Positions 1-7,681 are shown, counted from the first letter of the stretch. The stretch is 19,522 nt of DNA from Candidatus Fermentibacterales bacterium (GCA_016928495.1 JAFGKQ010000225.1:1-19522); one strand, 5' to 3'. A program made the numbers and translations. Notes: a model not told the origin generated them from the letters alone.

Positions 1-275
1 CCTGTGAGATGGCCGAGCTGCCCCAGGTGGAGCTCGTGGGCGACACGACCCTCGGTGCGGCCAACGGGCCGCCAGTCGCCTGGCTGCTCCCGGAGAGCTG
101 GTACGCAACCTGCCCGGAGAGGACCGTACTCAGGCCGGATACCGCCGTTATAGAGAGCCACGGCATCCCGCCGGGGGTCGTCGTCGACGCCTCGGAGGAG
201 GATTTCCAGAACGGTGTCGATCCCGTTCTGGAGCACGCCTTCAAGTGCCTCGGAGCACAGCCGCCCGGGCCGTAG
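1..275 (+). CDS. C-terminal end of an S41-family peptidase (partial, 5' end outside window)
   Basis: The reading frame is open from the window edge (first full codon at base 3) to a TAG stop at 273-275. The first ATG, at base 9, is internal to the gene. The visible ~90 residues begin CEMAELPQVELVGDTTLGAANGP-like, followed by a strand-rich stretch and then a GIPPGVVVDAS...NGVDPVLEHA ending. That pattern is the C-terminal part of C-terminal-processing/tricorn-type S41 serine peptidases: the VGDTT(x)G segment just after the catalytic Ser helix, then the G(I/V)xPDxxV segment and the closing 'DPVLExA' helix. The catalytic Ser and Lys would lie upstream and cannot be seen. It is the only plus-strand gene in the window. 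It converges on the minus-strand lipoprotein with 5 bases between the two stops and no clear terminator hairpin there. The family call rests on pattern recognition of a short fragment. Confidence 0.72.
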   Translation, partial: CEMAELPQVELVGDTTLGAANGPPVAWLLPESWYATCPERTVLRPDTAVIESHGIPPGVVVDASEEDFQNGVDPVLEHAFKCLGAQPPGP

Positions 276-280
276 CCGCC

Positions 281-1285
281 TCAGATCTCGCTCGTCAGCA
301 CAAGAACGTACTCGCCGTTCGCGTGGGACGTGATGTCCCATGGAAAGCCCTCCAGGTCCACATGATCCACAATGTCGCCGGTGAGGAAGTTGACGGCGGT
401 CGCCCTGCTGATCCCGTCGCCCAGGTAGCTCAGGACGTAGAAGAGGGTGGAGCCGGGCACGCTGCAGACGCCGATGGGATGACCCGTGAGCGCTATCTCC
501 TGCACCTCGGGGGAGAAGAAGCTCGAGCAGATCGAGATCCTCCCGTTCAGGCCGTACCAGTCCGGATGCGCAACGGCCCACACGGACTCCGCCGGAAACG
601 CGGACACGTCCGCGCAGATGCTGCCCAGCAAGACCTGAGATGAGTAGAGGCTGCTCAGGCTCAGCCTCTCGACGGTTCCCGCATCATCGGAGCAACAGGC
701 GAACAGGTAGCTCTCGTCTAGGGACTCGGCACAGAGAGAGACCGGGGTCTCGCTCAGAGGCTGAGATTGCCTGAGCTGCGTGTTGGTCTCCGAGTCGATC
801 TCACGGATCCTCCTGTCGCTGCCGTCGCCGACATAGAACCTCTGGTCTGATGCCGACGGGCACATGCACACGGGAAGAGGTCCGGCCACTAGCTCGTCTG
901 CCACCGAGTTGCTCTGGAGACTGATCTCCAGGATGCTTCCCGCAGCCCCGATCACGTACGCGGACCCGGGTTTCGGCAGGATGATCTCCCCATAGCCCGC
1001 GCCGCTCCCGAAGCCTATGGCAAAGGAGGTGTCCAGGCTCATGGTCGCGGAGTCGAAGCGGTAGAGGACTCCCGATCCCGAGGCGACCAGGAACTGCGTG
1101 TTGCCGAGAGATGCCAGTGAGCGACCGTCGGAGATCCCTTCAGCGGTCCCTATCACCGAGTTGTCCGAAACGCGGATCTTGGTCACGCCGCTCCTCGAAG
1201 TGCTGCTGTATTCCGTTGGCTCGTGACAGGCCGTGCCGGCCAGAGCCAGCGAAAGGAGGGCCATCGTGCGGGGTAGCCGCCGCAT
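281..1285 (-). CDS. Secreted beta-propeller (YncE-like) lipoprotein, Cys-rich
   Basis: A 334-residue exported protein. The N-terminus (RR, a hydrophobic core, then LALAGTAC at residues 14-20) looks like a signal peptide with a loose lipobox and Cys20 as the lipidated residue; Gly at -3 is not classical. The rest is built from ~40-50 residue repeats of short strands with a central V/Y-x-x-G turn and an 'I.EID/L.RFDSAT' closing strand, as in YncE/NHL-type propellers (about six or seven blades). It starts 2 bases after the stop of the TonB-dependent receptor gene, so the two are almost certainly co-translated. Receptor plus propeller-lipoprotein pairs are known in nutrient uptake, for example in cobalamin and metal loci of Bacteroidota. 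That makes a surface or periplasmic substrate-binding partner plausible, but the substrate is not readable from sequence. Nine Cys are present, and several sit at the same place in successive blades (see findings). Confidence 0.7.
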   Translation of the reverse strand: MRRLPRTMALLSLALAGTACHEPTEYSSTSRSGVTKIRVSDNSVIGTAEGISDGRSLASLGNTQFLVASGSGVLYRFDSATMSLDTSFAIGFGSGAGYGEIILPKPGSAYVIGAAGSILEISLQSNSVADELVAGPLPVCMCPSASDQRFYVGDGSDRRIREIDSETNTQLRQSQPLSETPVSLCAESLDESYLFACCSDDAGTVERLSLSSLYSSQVLLGSICADVSAFPAESVWAVAHPDWYGLNGRISICSSFFSPEVQEIALTGHPIGVCSVPGSTLFYVLSYLGDGISRATAVNFLTGDIVDHVDLEGFPWDITSHANGEYVLVLTSEI

Positions 1286-1287
1286 CC

Positions 1288-3915
1288 CTAGTATTCCACG
1301 CTCAGGCCGAAGAGGAGGTGCCTTGCAGGAGACCAGGCAGCCGGATTCGAGAGCTCTCCCCCCGGATCACCGGTCTGCAGATACATGGCCGGATCGAAGA
1401 TCCTGGTGAGGTTCCTCCGGTCGAACAGGTTGAACACGGTGAGACTGGCCTCCAGCTCCACTGGGCCGAGCCAGAACCTTCTGGAGACGCCAAGATCTGT
1501 CTGCATCGTCCAGGGATACCGCTCGGTGTTGATCTCCGGAAGCGTATCGGTCGCGGGTGGGCTGAACGGGAACCCGCTTCCCCAGCTCCAGTCGAGGCTC
1601 GCGGAAAGACCCTCGAGAGGCCTCATGCCGCCGAGCAGCGGGCCCTCCTCCCTGTCGAGACTCAGCAACAGGTGGAGGTTGGCCGTGTGTCGCTGGTCCC
1701 AGTCGAGGTAGCTCTCCTGGTCAGGTATCGGTGAGAAGCCCTCAACGGAGTACTCGTATTGCTCCGTCGCCGAGGAGTACCTGCCTCTGGCAACGCTGAA
1801 GGTGTAGCTCGCGCTGCCGGACCAGAGATCGCCAGGCAGCTTGAGGAGGGCAATCTCGATCCCCTGGACCGTGGCATAACTGTCGTCGTTCTCGTACATG
1901 AAGAAGTAGTCCGAGCCCTCGCTGGAAGTAGGTGCGGTCCTCACGAGCCCGGTGATCTGCTTGTGGAAGGCGGACAGAGCTATGGTGGAGACATCCGTGA
2001 ACCTGTGACGGACCCCGCCCTCGTATGCGATCGTCCTCACGGCTTCCAGATCGGGGTTTCCCACGATGGACGCCGTTCCCGAGAGATTGTAGTTGGTGCC
2101 GAAGAACATCTGGTTCAGACTGGGCATCTGGAAGTAGTGGCCATAGGTTGCGAAGAAGACGTCCCGGTCCGAGACGGGATGCGTGATCCCTACCCGGGGA
2201 CTCAGCTGGTACTTGACCTCCACTCCGCCAGGCCCGGCCTCTCCGGGAGTCACGATACTCGTGTTGGGGTCGAACACATCCAGTCTGAGGCCGGTGTTGA
2301 GCACCATGGCCCCGGAGAAATCGGCAGACGAGTGGAGATAGGCTGCGTAGGACCGGGGACGTGCGCTCCAGTTGCTGACGAAGGTCTGGCCCGGGCCACT
2401 GGCATAGACGCTGAAATCGTAGATGTCATACCAGCTGCCCTCGACACCTGCGCGGCATTCGAGCACGCTGCTGAGTCGACTGGTCAGTGTGGCGCGGCCC
2501 GTCGTCACGATGCTCTGTGACTCGAGCCAGACCTCCGGGTGGACTCCGGCATGGTAGAAGCCGAGTGAATCGGCGGCTCTCTCCTCTGCGAAGTACTCAG
2601 CGAACCATGCTGCCGGGGTCAGGCCCTCGCCAACATAGCCTCCTTCTGCCTCCCTGATCCTCCGCCAGCGGTTGAAGACGCTCCTGTCGAACAGAGCCTC
2701 CAGGACCGAGTTGCCGCCGATCATCCTCGAAGCCCTCGCGGTAACACCCCAGTTCTCCTCGAACCTGATCGGCAGAGCGTAGTCGGTGCAGCCCCCGAGG
2801 AAGGGCTCACCCTCGATGTACGCCGGCTGGTCGTATCTGGACCAGGCCCACTCGTCCCACCCGCTCTGGCGGTAGGCATACCTGCCGATGCAGCCGATTC
2901 CCGTGAGATTGTCGGGGTCATAGGTCAGGTTCAGGCAGCCCGAGACGAGGTTCTGCCAGTTGTTATCCCGGTAGCCACGGCTATCCTCGAGGTCGAAGCC
3001 GCTCCGTACCCATTCACAGGCTCCGAAGAACCTCATATGGCCGGGGATCTCTAGTCCCAGGGCGGGAAGGAGAAAAGTAGTGACGGGTTCGGGCCCCCCC
3101 AGGGAGGCCTCTCCGTTGAGGCAGTTGCTTCTGTAGCTGTCGTTCTCGGCGGGCTCGGAGTAGTTTCGTGCCTCGCTCTCGGCCCCGAAGGCCGTCATGC
3201 CACCCCCACGGAAGTCCAACTCGCCGCTGTAGTCTGGCCCCCCTTCCCTGACGACCATCTTGACAATCCCGGACATGGCATTGCCGTACTCGGAGCTGAA
3301 GCCGCCCGTAGTCACGGAGGCCTCTGAAATGGCGGACAGCGGAATGCTCGTGGCAAAGGCGTTGGTCACCGGGTCACGCACCGAAACGCCGTCGAGCAGG
3401 AAGGCGACCTCGCCCGATCGACCGCCTCGCACGTGAATTCCCCCACCTTGAGAAGATATGCCGGCCTGCTTCTGGACCACGTCCAGGAGTCCGGCCACCG
3501 GCATGGTCTCGATCTCCGTGCGATCGAGAACGTGGATCGTGGACGGAAGGTCCTCCAGTATCAGGCTCCTCTGGTCAACCACCTCGATCACCGTGTGACC
3601 AACGGCAGTCTCCCGGAGCACCATGTCGATGCGCGTGGTCTGGTCGGATATCACGGAAACGCCCTCGAGCGTGACCGGGTGCATGCCGACCATCCTCGCC
3701 GTCAGGGTGTACTCCCCGGGGGGAAGCCTGAGGATGAAGAATTCCCCGTTGGCATCGGTGAAGGCCCCGTAAGGGCTACCCTCGACGATGACGGCAGCGC
3801 CCACAAGGGGATCTCCCGTGCCGCTCCTCACTACTCCGGCGATCGTGCCGACGGAGGATGCCAGGCAAGGAAGCGCTGCATTCAGGGCCAGCAATAAAGG
3901 CAGGACCTTTGCCAT
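1288..3915 (-). CDS. TonB-dependent receptor with N-terminal carboxypeptidase-regulatory-like domain
   Basis: An 875-residue outer-membrane transporter. Residues 1-20 are a signal peptide (MAKVLPLLLALNAALPCLAS). Residues ~24-105 form a carboxypeptidase-regulatory-like beta sandwich (GxVxxxxTGDPLxGAxVxVEG... TDxNGEFxIxxLPPGEYTL). Residues ~115-225 are the plug domain, with HVRGGRSGEVAFLLDGVSVRDP and the later SEYGNAMSGIVKMVVREGG box typical of SusC/CirA-like receptors. The remainder is a 22-strand-type barrel ending in an aromatic residue (...LFGLSVEY), as barrel proteins do. The ATG start is chosen because it gives a clean signal peptide; no strong Shine-Dalgarno precedes it. It would move a ligand across the outer membrane with energy from TonB/ExbBD, which are not in the window. 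It lies downstream of a REP-like element and the DUF5916 gene, and 2 bases upstream of the propeller lipoprotein. The ligand is unknown. Confidence 0.92.
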   Translation of the reverse strand: MAKVLPLLLALNAALPCLASSVGTIAGVVRSGTGDPLVGAAVIVEGSPYGAFTDANGEFFILRLPPGEYTLTARMVGMHPVTLEGVSVISDQTTRIDMVLRETAVGHTVIEVVDQRSLILEDLPSTIHVLDRTEIETMPVAGLLDVVQKQAGISSQGGGIHVRGGRSGEVAFLLDGVSVRDPVTNAFATSIPLSAISEASVTTGGFSSEYGNAMSGIVKMVVREGGPDYSGELDFRGGGMTAFGAESEARNYSEPAENDSYRSNCLNGEASLGGPEPVTTFLLPALGLEIPGHMRFFGACEWVRSGFDLEDSRGYRDNNWQNLVSGCLNLTYDPDNLTGIGCIGRYAYRQSGWDEWAWSRYDQPAYIEGEPFLGGCTDYALPIRFEENWGVTARASRMIGGNSVLEALFDRSVFNRWRRIREAEGGYVGEGLTPAAWFAEYFAEERAADSLGFYHAGVHPEVWLESQSIVTTGRATLTSRLSSVLECRAGVEGSWYDIYDFSVYASGPGQTFVSNWSARPRSYAAYLHSSADFSGAMVLNTGLRLDVFDPNTSIVTPGEAGPGGVEVKYQLSPRVGITHPVSDRDVFFATYGHYFQMPSLNQMFFGTNYNLSGTASIVGNPDLEAVRTIAYEGGVRHRFTDVSTIALSAFHKQITGLVRTAPTSSEGSDYFFMYENDDSYATVQGIEIALLKLPGDLWSGSASYTFSVARGRYSSATEQYEYSVEGFSPIPDQESYLDWDQRHTANLHLLLSLDREEGPLLGGMRPLEGLSASLDWSWGSGFPFSPPATDTLPEINTERYPWTMQTDLGVSRRFWLGPVELEASLTVFNLFDRRNLTRIFDPAMYLQTGDPGGELSNPAAWSPARHLLFGLSVEY

Positions 3916-3968
3916 GACTGGGAGAGCATGGACCGGGGCTCAGCCCCCGTCAACACCAGATAGGAGAC

Positions 3969-4089
3969 GGGGACGTAGTCAAACTAATTCTACTTGTGTA
4001 TCGTTTTATTGCATGTTGGGGCTGCCCAACGAGCAGCGCAGCGAGTCCCCCGACTGTCGCGGCCTGCTGCGTAAATAGTGCGTGTCCCC
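3969..4089. repeat. RAYT/REP-like palindromic element (non-coding, about 121 bp)
   Basis: It fills most of the 185-base gap between the DUF5916 stop and the receptor start. It is bounded by inverted GGGGAC (3969-3974) and GTCCCC (4084-4089). Inside are a perfect hairpin GTTGGG-GCTG-CCCAAC (4015-4030), a second AGTC-CCCC-GACT (4044-4055), and a wider CGCAG/CTGCG pairing (4037-4041 with 4067-4071) that encloses the second hairpin. The outer sequence types (GGGGACGTAGTCAAAC and GTGTCCCCGATTA) resemble ends I associate with REP-associated tyrosine transposase (Y1/RAYT) elements in environmental bacteria. No transposase is present, so this would be a non-autonomous remnant. It may also act as a transcript 3' end or attenuator between the two genes. 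The GGGGACAC motif recurs near 15164-15171. Confidence 0.5.
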
Positions 4090-4103
4090 GATTACTCCGA
4101 TTA
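4086..4103. repeat. Tandem 9-bp repeat overlapping the DUF5916 stop codon
   Basis: CCCCGATTA (4086-4094) is followed directly by CTCCGATTA (4095-4103), differing at one position. The second copy contains the TAA stop (4101-4103, read on the minus strand) of the DUF5916 gene. It sits at the edge of the REP-like element and could mark its junction, for example a short duplication made on insertion. This is a direct observation; the insertion reading is a guess. Confidence 0.45.
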
Positions 4104-6287
4104 CACGGGGAGGAACCATGTCAACTTGGCGAAGGCGCCGTAGCTGGGGCTCCCGAGGTCCCCGCCGTCGCTTGCCTCCATCAGGTGCTCGAGCAGCAGG
4201 TAGAACATGCTGCCGGGCCTGAACTGCCAGCCCAGCAGGACGTCCGCTCGGAGCTGGTCAGTAGTGGACTCCCCGCTAAGGTCGTATCCCATGGTGAACC
4301 TGGAGTACTGGCCGAACAGCCTGAGGCTGATCTCCGGGTTGAAGAGGTAGGTGCCGTGGAGCACGGCGGACTTCCAGTCGGTGTCCCTGGAATCGAACGC
4401 AGAGACCTCCCAGTTGTACCTGTCCTCGCCGAAGGTCCTGAAGGTCTCGGCCTCGAGGGTTGCCCAGATCGAGGAGGCCGGTCTTGCCGTCAGGCTGGCG
4501 TTGTAGCTCTCGTAGGTGCCGCCGTGCGAGGACGCGCCGCCCCCCACTCCGGCCCAGAGCGACAGGGGTGCGCGCCAGTTCGTGCTTCCATCGATCCAGA
4601 AGTCGAAGCCACCCAAGTAGTTGTGGCCTTCGGGCCCTTCGTAGGGCTCGAACCTGCTTCCGGAGTAGCCCGCGTTGAGCTCGAGGCTGCAACCGCCCGA
4701 GAAACGCGCATAGGGCCCGAGCCCGACAGACCTGCCGGTGACATCGCCGTCCGGCGTCACCTGGTAGTAGGCATGCCCCCCGATGCCTGCCCACTGGAAG
4801 GTCCGCTCGGGACGGATGGTGTAGTGCCATTCGAGGTCGGTCGTGATCCTGTCGGTGGCGGCCGTGTAGCCCGTTCCGTTTACATCGAAGCCATCGGTCA
4901 TGTAGGTGCTCTCGAGCACGTAGAACAGGCCGCTGCCCAGTCTTCCGAAAGCCATGCTGTATGCCTGCCCGTCATCGCTTCCGCGGTTCCAGCTCCCTGC
5001 CACGGCTCCCGCGAGCACCAGATCGGACGGCAGCCCCAGCCGGAAGTCGCCGGCAACGGACCTGCTGTAGTCGCTGCCATCCAGGCCATCCTGCTCCGGG
5101 GTCTCCTTGCTGGCGCCGTAGACCCCGACGTAGGACATCGATGACAGGCCCTGCCTGAGACTGAGAACACCGAAGTTGGAGAGCGGAACCAGGAGATCGT
5201 CTCCCTCGCTCACTCTCGCCGTCACGGCCTCCAGGAATCCGACCTGAAGGTCGCTTCCTATCGTGCCGGACGCCTTGGCGCCACCGATTATCGGGATCAC
5301 CTCGCCGTTCGGGGCGACGCCTCCGATCCTCCTCGAGTAGAACATGTTGAAGGGCATCTCGAAGGTCTCGCTGCTCTCCATGAAGAAGGGCCTCTTCTCC
5401 TGGAGGAAGGTCTCGAAGTAGGAGAGGTTCATCTCCTCCTCGTCGGCTTCGACCTGCCCGAAGTCGGGGTTCAGCGTGAGGTCTGCGGTCAGGCCCGACG
5501 AGATGCCGATCTTGGCGTCCAGCCCTCCATCCAGCTCGGTACGCTCGCCGTCCTCACCGGGCTGGTGGTGAACCCTGCCGGAGCCGTAGGGACGCAGCTC
5601 CAGGCCAACCGGGGACTCGAGCCCGTGCAGGCCGCGGAGAGGAGCGAAGTTGTCTATGTCGGCCTGGTCGTGGGTGCATGACAGAACGCACCAGCCGTTC
5701 TCACCGGTCCGGTAGATCACGCGCTGGAAGTTGACTGCCCAGAGCTGGTCCTCTTCGTCGCTGAACCTGAGGGCGCTGAACGGGATCCTGTACTCGGCGC
5801 ACCAGCCCTCACTGCCCGACGAGGTCTCGCATTCCCAGACCGCGTCCCAGCTATAGTCCCACTCGCCGTAGGGGTTGATCTTCGAGTCCATGAGAGACCC
5901 GGCCAGGTTCACCTCGAAGCTGCTGGCCTCCCGGCCCTCGCCGAAGGTGTCCAGGAGGATTGCGATCCAGTCCCCGGGCAGGTAGACATCCCTGGGAGTA
6001 AGGCTGGAGCCCATCCGGTCGGGAAGCGAGTCGAACAGCACGAAACCGAAGTAGATCGCATCGTCGTCGTAGATGATGCGGATCTCCGTCGCCTCACTGA
6101 CCGGCTCGCCGTAGACGGGGTTGAACTGGGTGAAGGTGATCACCTGGGGCCGTGCCAGCTCCCACACCGCGTCCGTGAGGTAGCCGTCGACGGACGGAGC
6201 CTCCTCGACCCTGACGGCCTGGAATTCCTGGGCTCCGGGAGCCGCAGCCGAGATCAGCAGCATCAGCAGAAAGGGGCGTTTCTGCAT
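4101..6287 (-). CDS. DUF5916 protein: CBM9-like domain followed by an outer-membrane-type barrel
   Basis: A 728-residue exported protein. A short signal peptide (residues 1-19, ending APGAQ) precedes a CBM9-like beta sandwich (~24-215) with the typical DGYLTDAVWELA opening, a DDAIYFGFVLFDS strand and FEVNLAGSLMDSK. Residues ~258-320 carry the hallmark of the DUF5916 family: LTLNPDFGQVEAD, then NLSYFETFLQEKRPFFMES and FYSRRIG. The remainder is alternating strands, probably a beta barrel. The start is supported by AGGAGG six bases upstream of the ATG. Family members are common in FCB-type bacteria next to TonB receptors or peptidases, but their function is not established; surface binding of glycan or another ligand is inferred from the CBM9-like part. 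It lies 66 bases downstream of padR and is probably in the same transcript. Confidence 0.85.
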   Translation of the reverse strand: MQKRPFLLMLLISAAAPGAQEFQAVRVEEAPSVDGYLTDAVWELARPQVITFTQFNPVYGEPVSEATEIRIIYDDDAIYFGFVLFDSLPDRMGSSLTPRDVYLPGDWIAILLDTFGEGREASSFEVNLAGSLMDSKINPYGEWDYSWDAVWECETSSGSEGWCAEYRIPFSALRFSDEEDQLWAVNFQRVIYRTGENGWCVLSCTHDQADIDNFAPLRGLHGLESPVGLELRPYGSGRVHHQPGEDGERTELDGGLDAKIGISSGLTADLTLNPDFGQVEADEEEMNLSYFETFLQEKRPFFMESSETFEMPFNMFYSRRIGGVAPNGEVIPIIGGAKASGTIGSDLQVGFLEAVTARVSEGDDLLVPLSNFGVLSLRQGLSSMSYVGVYGASKETPEQDGLDGSDYSRSVAGDFRLGLPSDLVLAGAVAGSWNRGSDDGQAYSMAFGRLGSGLFYVLESTYMTDGFDVNGTGYTAATDRITTDLEWHYTIRPERTFQWAGIGGHAYYQVTPDGDVTGRSVGLGPYARFSGGCSLELNAGYSGSRFEPYEGPEGHNYLGGFDFWIDGSTNWRAPLSLWAGVGGGASSHGGTYESYNASLTARPASSIWATLEAETFRTFGEDRYNWEVSAFDSRDTDWKSAVLHGTYLFNPEISLRLFGQYSRFTMGYDLSGESTTDQLRADVLLGWQFRPGSMFYLLLEHLMEASDGGDLGSPSYGAFAKLTWFLPV

Positions 6288-6307
6288 CCGTCTCCTCCTC
6301 GGGCTGG

Positions 6308-6324
6308 CCCGCCTTGCAGGCGGG
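6308..6324. other. Intergenic hairpin between padR and the DUF5916 gene
   Basis: A perfect 7-bp stem (CCCGCCT / AGGCGGG) closes a 3-base loop in the 66-base gap. On the minus strand it sits between the padR stop and the Shine-Dalgarno of the DUF5916 gene and is not followed by a T-run, so it is not a classical intrinsic terminator. It could be an RNA stability or translation-control hairpin. The structure is seen directly; the role is unknown. Confidence 0.45.
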
Positions 6325-6353
6325 GCAGTTGTCGAGAGTCTGTGTGTTCCTCC

Positions 6354-6920
6354 CTAGAGATGCCTCGAGGATCCTCCTTCCAGCTTCTCGAGGGACTCCT
6401 CCGCCCACAGGCAGAGGCACTCATAGTAGCGCAGGCGGTAGCGGAGTGTCACGATCCTGTGCTGGCGGCCTGCGTCAGCACCACTGCTCGCCTCCTCCTC
6501 GTCCTCGTAATGCTGCCTTATCTCCTGGAGCTCCTCACGGGCCCGCTGGAGCGCCTTCCGCAGAAGCGAGGCCGTGTTCGCGGAGGAGACCAGGTGGCCG
6601 TGGTAAATCTTCAGAAGAAGCTCGCCCGTATCGAGCAGGTCGGGCGGGGCCTGTGAGGCCCACTTCCTGAGGTCCACCATGCCGTTGACGGTGATCGTGT
6701 AGACCTTGCGGCTGGGACGGCCCTCCTGGTCCTGGGTCCTGACGGTGGCCAGGCCGTCCAGGACCAGCTTCCTGAGCTCCGGGTAGATCTTGCCGTAGCT
6801 CTCGCGCCAGAAATGGCCGAGATCGGTCTCGATCCGTTTCTTGACATCGTAACCGGACATGGGGCTCTCGTTCAGCATCCCCAGTATCGCGTAGCGGGTA
6901 GCGCCTCTCCTTCGGGGCAT
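6354..6920 (-). CDS. PadR-family transcriptional regulator
   Basis: A 188-residue DNA-binding protein. Residues ~8-88 are a PadR winged helix: TRYAILGML at the start, SGYDVKKRIE, the recognition-helix region FWRESYGKIYPELRKLVLDGLA, and the wing GRPSRKVYTITVNG. Residues ~95-180 form the helical, coiled-coil C-terminal dimerisation domain of the subfamily with a long tail (LLLKIYHGHL...REELQEIRQHYEDEEE). These proteins usually repress their own operon and are released by a small hydrophobic or phenolic ligand. Here a perfect AT-rich inverted repeat lies 15 bases before the start codon, which fits autoregulation. The ATG is preceded by AAAGG at good spacing. The next genes downstream are DUF5916, the TonB receptor and the propeller lipoprotein, so an envelope uptake function is the likely target of control. 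Confidence 0.9.
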   Translation of the reverse strand: MPRRRGATRYAILGMLNESPMSGYDVKKRIETDLGHFWRESYGKIYPELRKLVLDGLATVRTQDQEGRPSRKVYTITVNGMVDLRKWASQAPPDLLDTGELLLKIYHGHLVSSANTASLLRKALQRAREELQEIRQHYEDEEEASSGADAGRQHRIVTLRYRLRYYECLCLWAEESLEKLEGGSSRHL

Positions 6921-6935
6921 GTTCAGCCTTTCTGG

Positions 6936-6956
6936 AATATATCCTTACGATATATT
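6936..6956. promoter_or_regulatory. Predicted PadR operator (8-5-8 perfect inverted repeat, plus a third half-site)
   Basis: Half-sites AATATATC (6936-6943) and GATATATT (6949-6956) are exact reverse complements separated by 5 bases. A third AATATAT (6964-6970) pairs with the middle half-site as a second inverted repeat (7-base spacer), so the ATATA cores recur every 13-15 bases. PadR proteins typically bind ATAT-rich dyads at their own promoter. In a GC-rich window this AT island immediately before padR is striking. The repeat is seen; the binding is inferred from family knowledge and position. Confidence 0.72.
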
Positions 6957-6963
6957 TGCACCT

Positions 6964-6991
6964 AATATATGATCCGTCCGGGAGACCGCAA
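6964..6991 (-). promoter_or_regulatory. Candidate padR promoter (-35 TTGCGG, 16 bp, -10 TATATT)
   Basis: Read on the minus strand, TTGCGG (6991-6986) lies 16 bases before TATATT (6969-6964). This puts the start of transcription near 6957, inside the predicted operator, so a bound PadR would block it. The -35 match is only moderate, and other AT-rich hexamers nearby could serve as the -10. Confidence 0.4.
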
Positions 6992-7001
6992 CTCCGGTCC
7001 C
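6980..7001 (-). terminator. Weak hairpin after the methyltransferase stop
   Basis: GGGA-GA-CCG (6980-6988) pairs with CGGTCCC (6995-7001), giving seven base pairs with a 2-base bulge and a 6-base loop, 5 bases past the methyltransferase stop. There is no U-run after it on the minus strand, and it overlaps the proposed -35 of padR. It may slow or end transcription of the radical SAM cluster, but the support is structural only. Confidence 0.25.
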
Positions 7002-7006
7002 AGCAG

Positions 7007-7681
7007 TCAGCCCGCCGAGTAGATGCCCCAGCGCACGGGCCAGACGATCATGCGGGAGCCCCACTCTCCCTCATCCAGTCCGAGCTCCTCCAGAAACTCC
7101 GGAGCGGGTGCTCGCGGCCTCTGCGTTTCGATCCCCCCGTGCACTCTGCTGAATCCGGCCCTCTCGAAGAGCTCGTCCATCCGGGACGTGTTGCCCGGCT
7201 GCATGCCCCTGGCGACGAGAGCCTCCAGGAGCAGGGGAGGCAGGCGGGGATTCCCTTCGCACCTGACGGCGCAGAGATCGTACTCGCAGAGCACGCCGTA
7301 GAGGCCATCCGGACGAAGCGCTCTCCGCGCCCTTCTCAGGAAGCCTCCGGGATGCCTCAGGAATCCCAGGATGTGGGAGGAGACTACCAGGTCACAGTCG
7401 GGGAGGCGCGAGGATTCGAGGTCGGCCTCGCGGAGATCGCACCTCCCTGAATCACATCGGGCTGCGGCCTCGAGCAGTAACGCCGGATCCGCATCGATGC
7501 CGAGCAGCCTTGCCTCGGTCAGCCCGGACAGCTCCTCGAGCAGCAGCCCCGTCCCGCAGCCGGCATCCAGGATGGTTGCGCACCGGGAAAGGGGAAGCAG
7601 CGACAGCACCCTCCTGCGGAGGGGCCCCAGCTCCTCGAACTGCCTCGCGCAGATATGCCGGAGCAGCCGTTCGCCAGGCAA
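7007..7681 (-). CDS. Class I SAM-dependent methyltransferase, last gene of the radical SAM cluster
   Basis: A 224-residue Rossmann-fold methyltransferase. Motif I is ILDAGCGTG (residues 37-45). An acidic residue follows at the end of strand 2 (LLGIDADP), then LREADLES (motif II/III region) and DLVVSSHILGFLRHPGGFLRRARRALRPDGLYGVL (motif IV and post-I). The usual C-terminal substrate-specific part is short and the substrate cannot be inferred. The start used is TTG, 3 bases after the radical SAM stop, with no visible Shine-Dalgarno. It is in the same frame as that gene, so only one TGA separates the two. It may be translated by re-initiation or, less likely, readthrough. Its position suggests it methylates the product of the cluster or a cluster protein; free-metabolite methylation cannot be excluded. 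Confidence 0.78.
   Translation of the reverse strand: MPGERLLRHICARQFEELGPLRRRVLSLLPLSRCATILDAGCGTGLLLEELSGLTEARLLGIDADPALLLEAAARCDSGRCDLREADLESSRLPDCDLVVSSHILGFLRHPGGFLRRARRALRPDGLYGVLCEYDLCAVRCEGNPRLPPLLLEALVARGMQPGNTSRMDELFERAGFSRVHGGIETQRPRAPAPEFLEELGLDEGEWGSRMIVWPVRWGIYSAG

Noticed and set aside
276-280. Bidirectional terminator between the convergent S41 and lipoprotein genes
   Set aside because: The gap is only 5 bases, and no hairpin with T-runs was found in the flanking coding ends.
3916-4100. Cobalamin riboswitch before the TonB receptor, suggested by the receptor/propeller pair
   Set aside because: The gap is short and filled by the palindromic element. I could not find a B12-box-like conserved core.
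3996-5144. 382-codon plus-strand open frame opposite the DUF5916 gene
   Set aside because: Antisense shadow. It has no recognisable domain, whereas the minus strand has the family signature residues of DUF5916.
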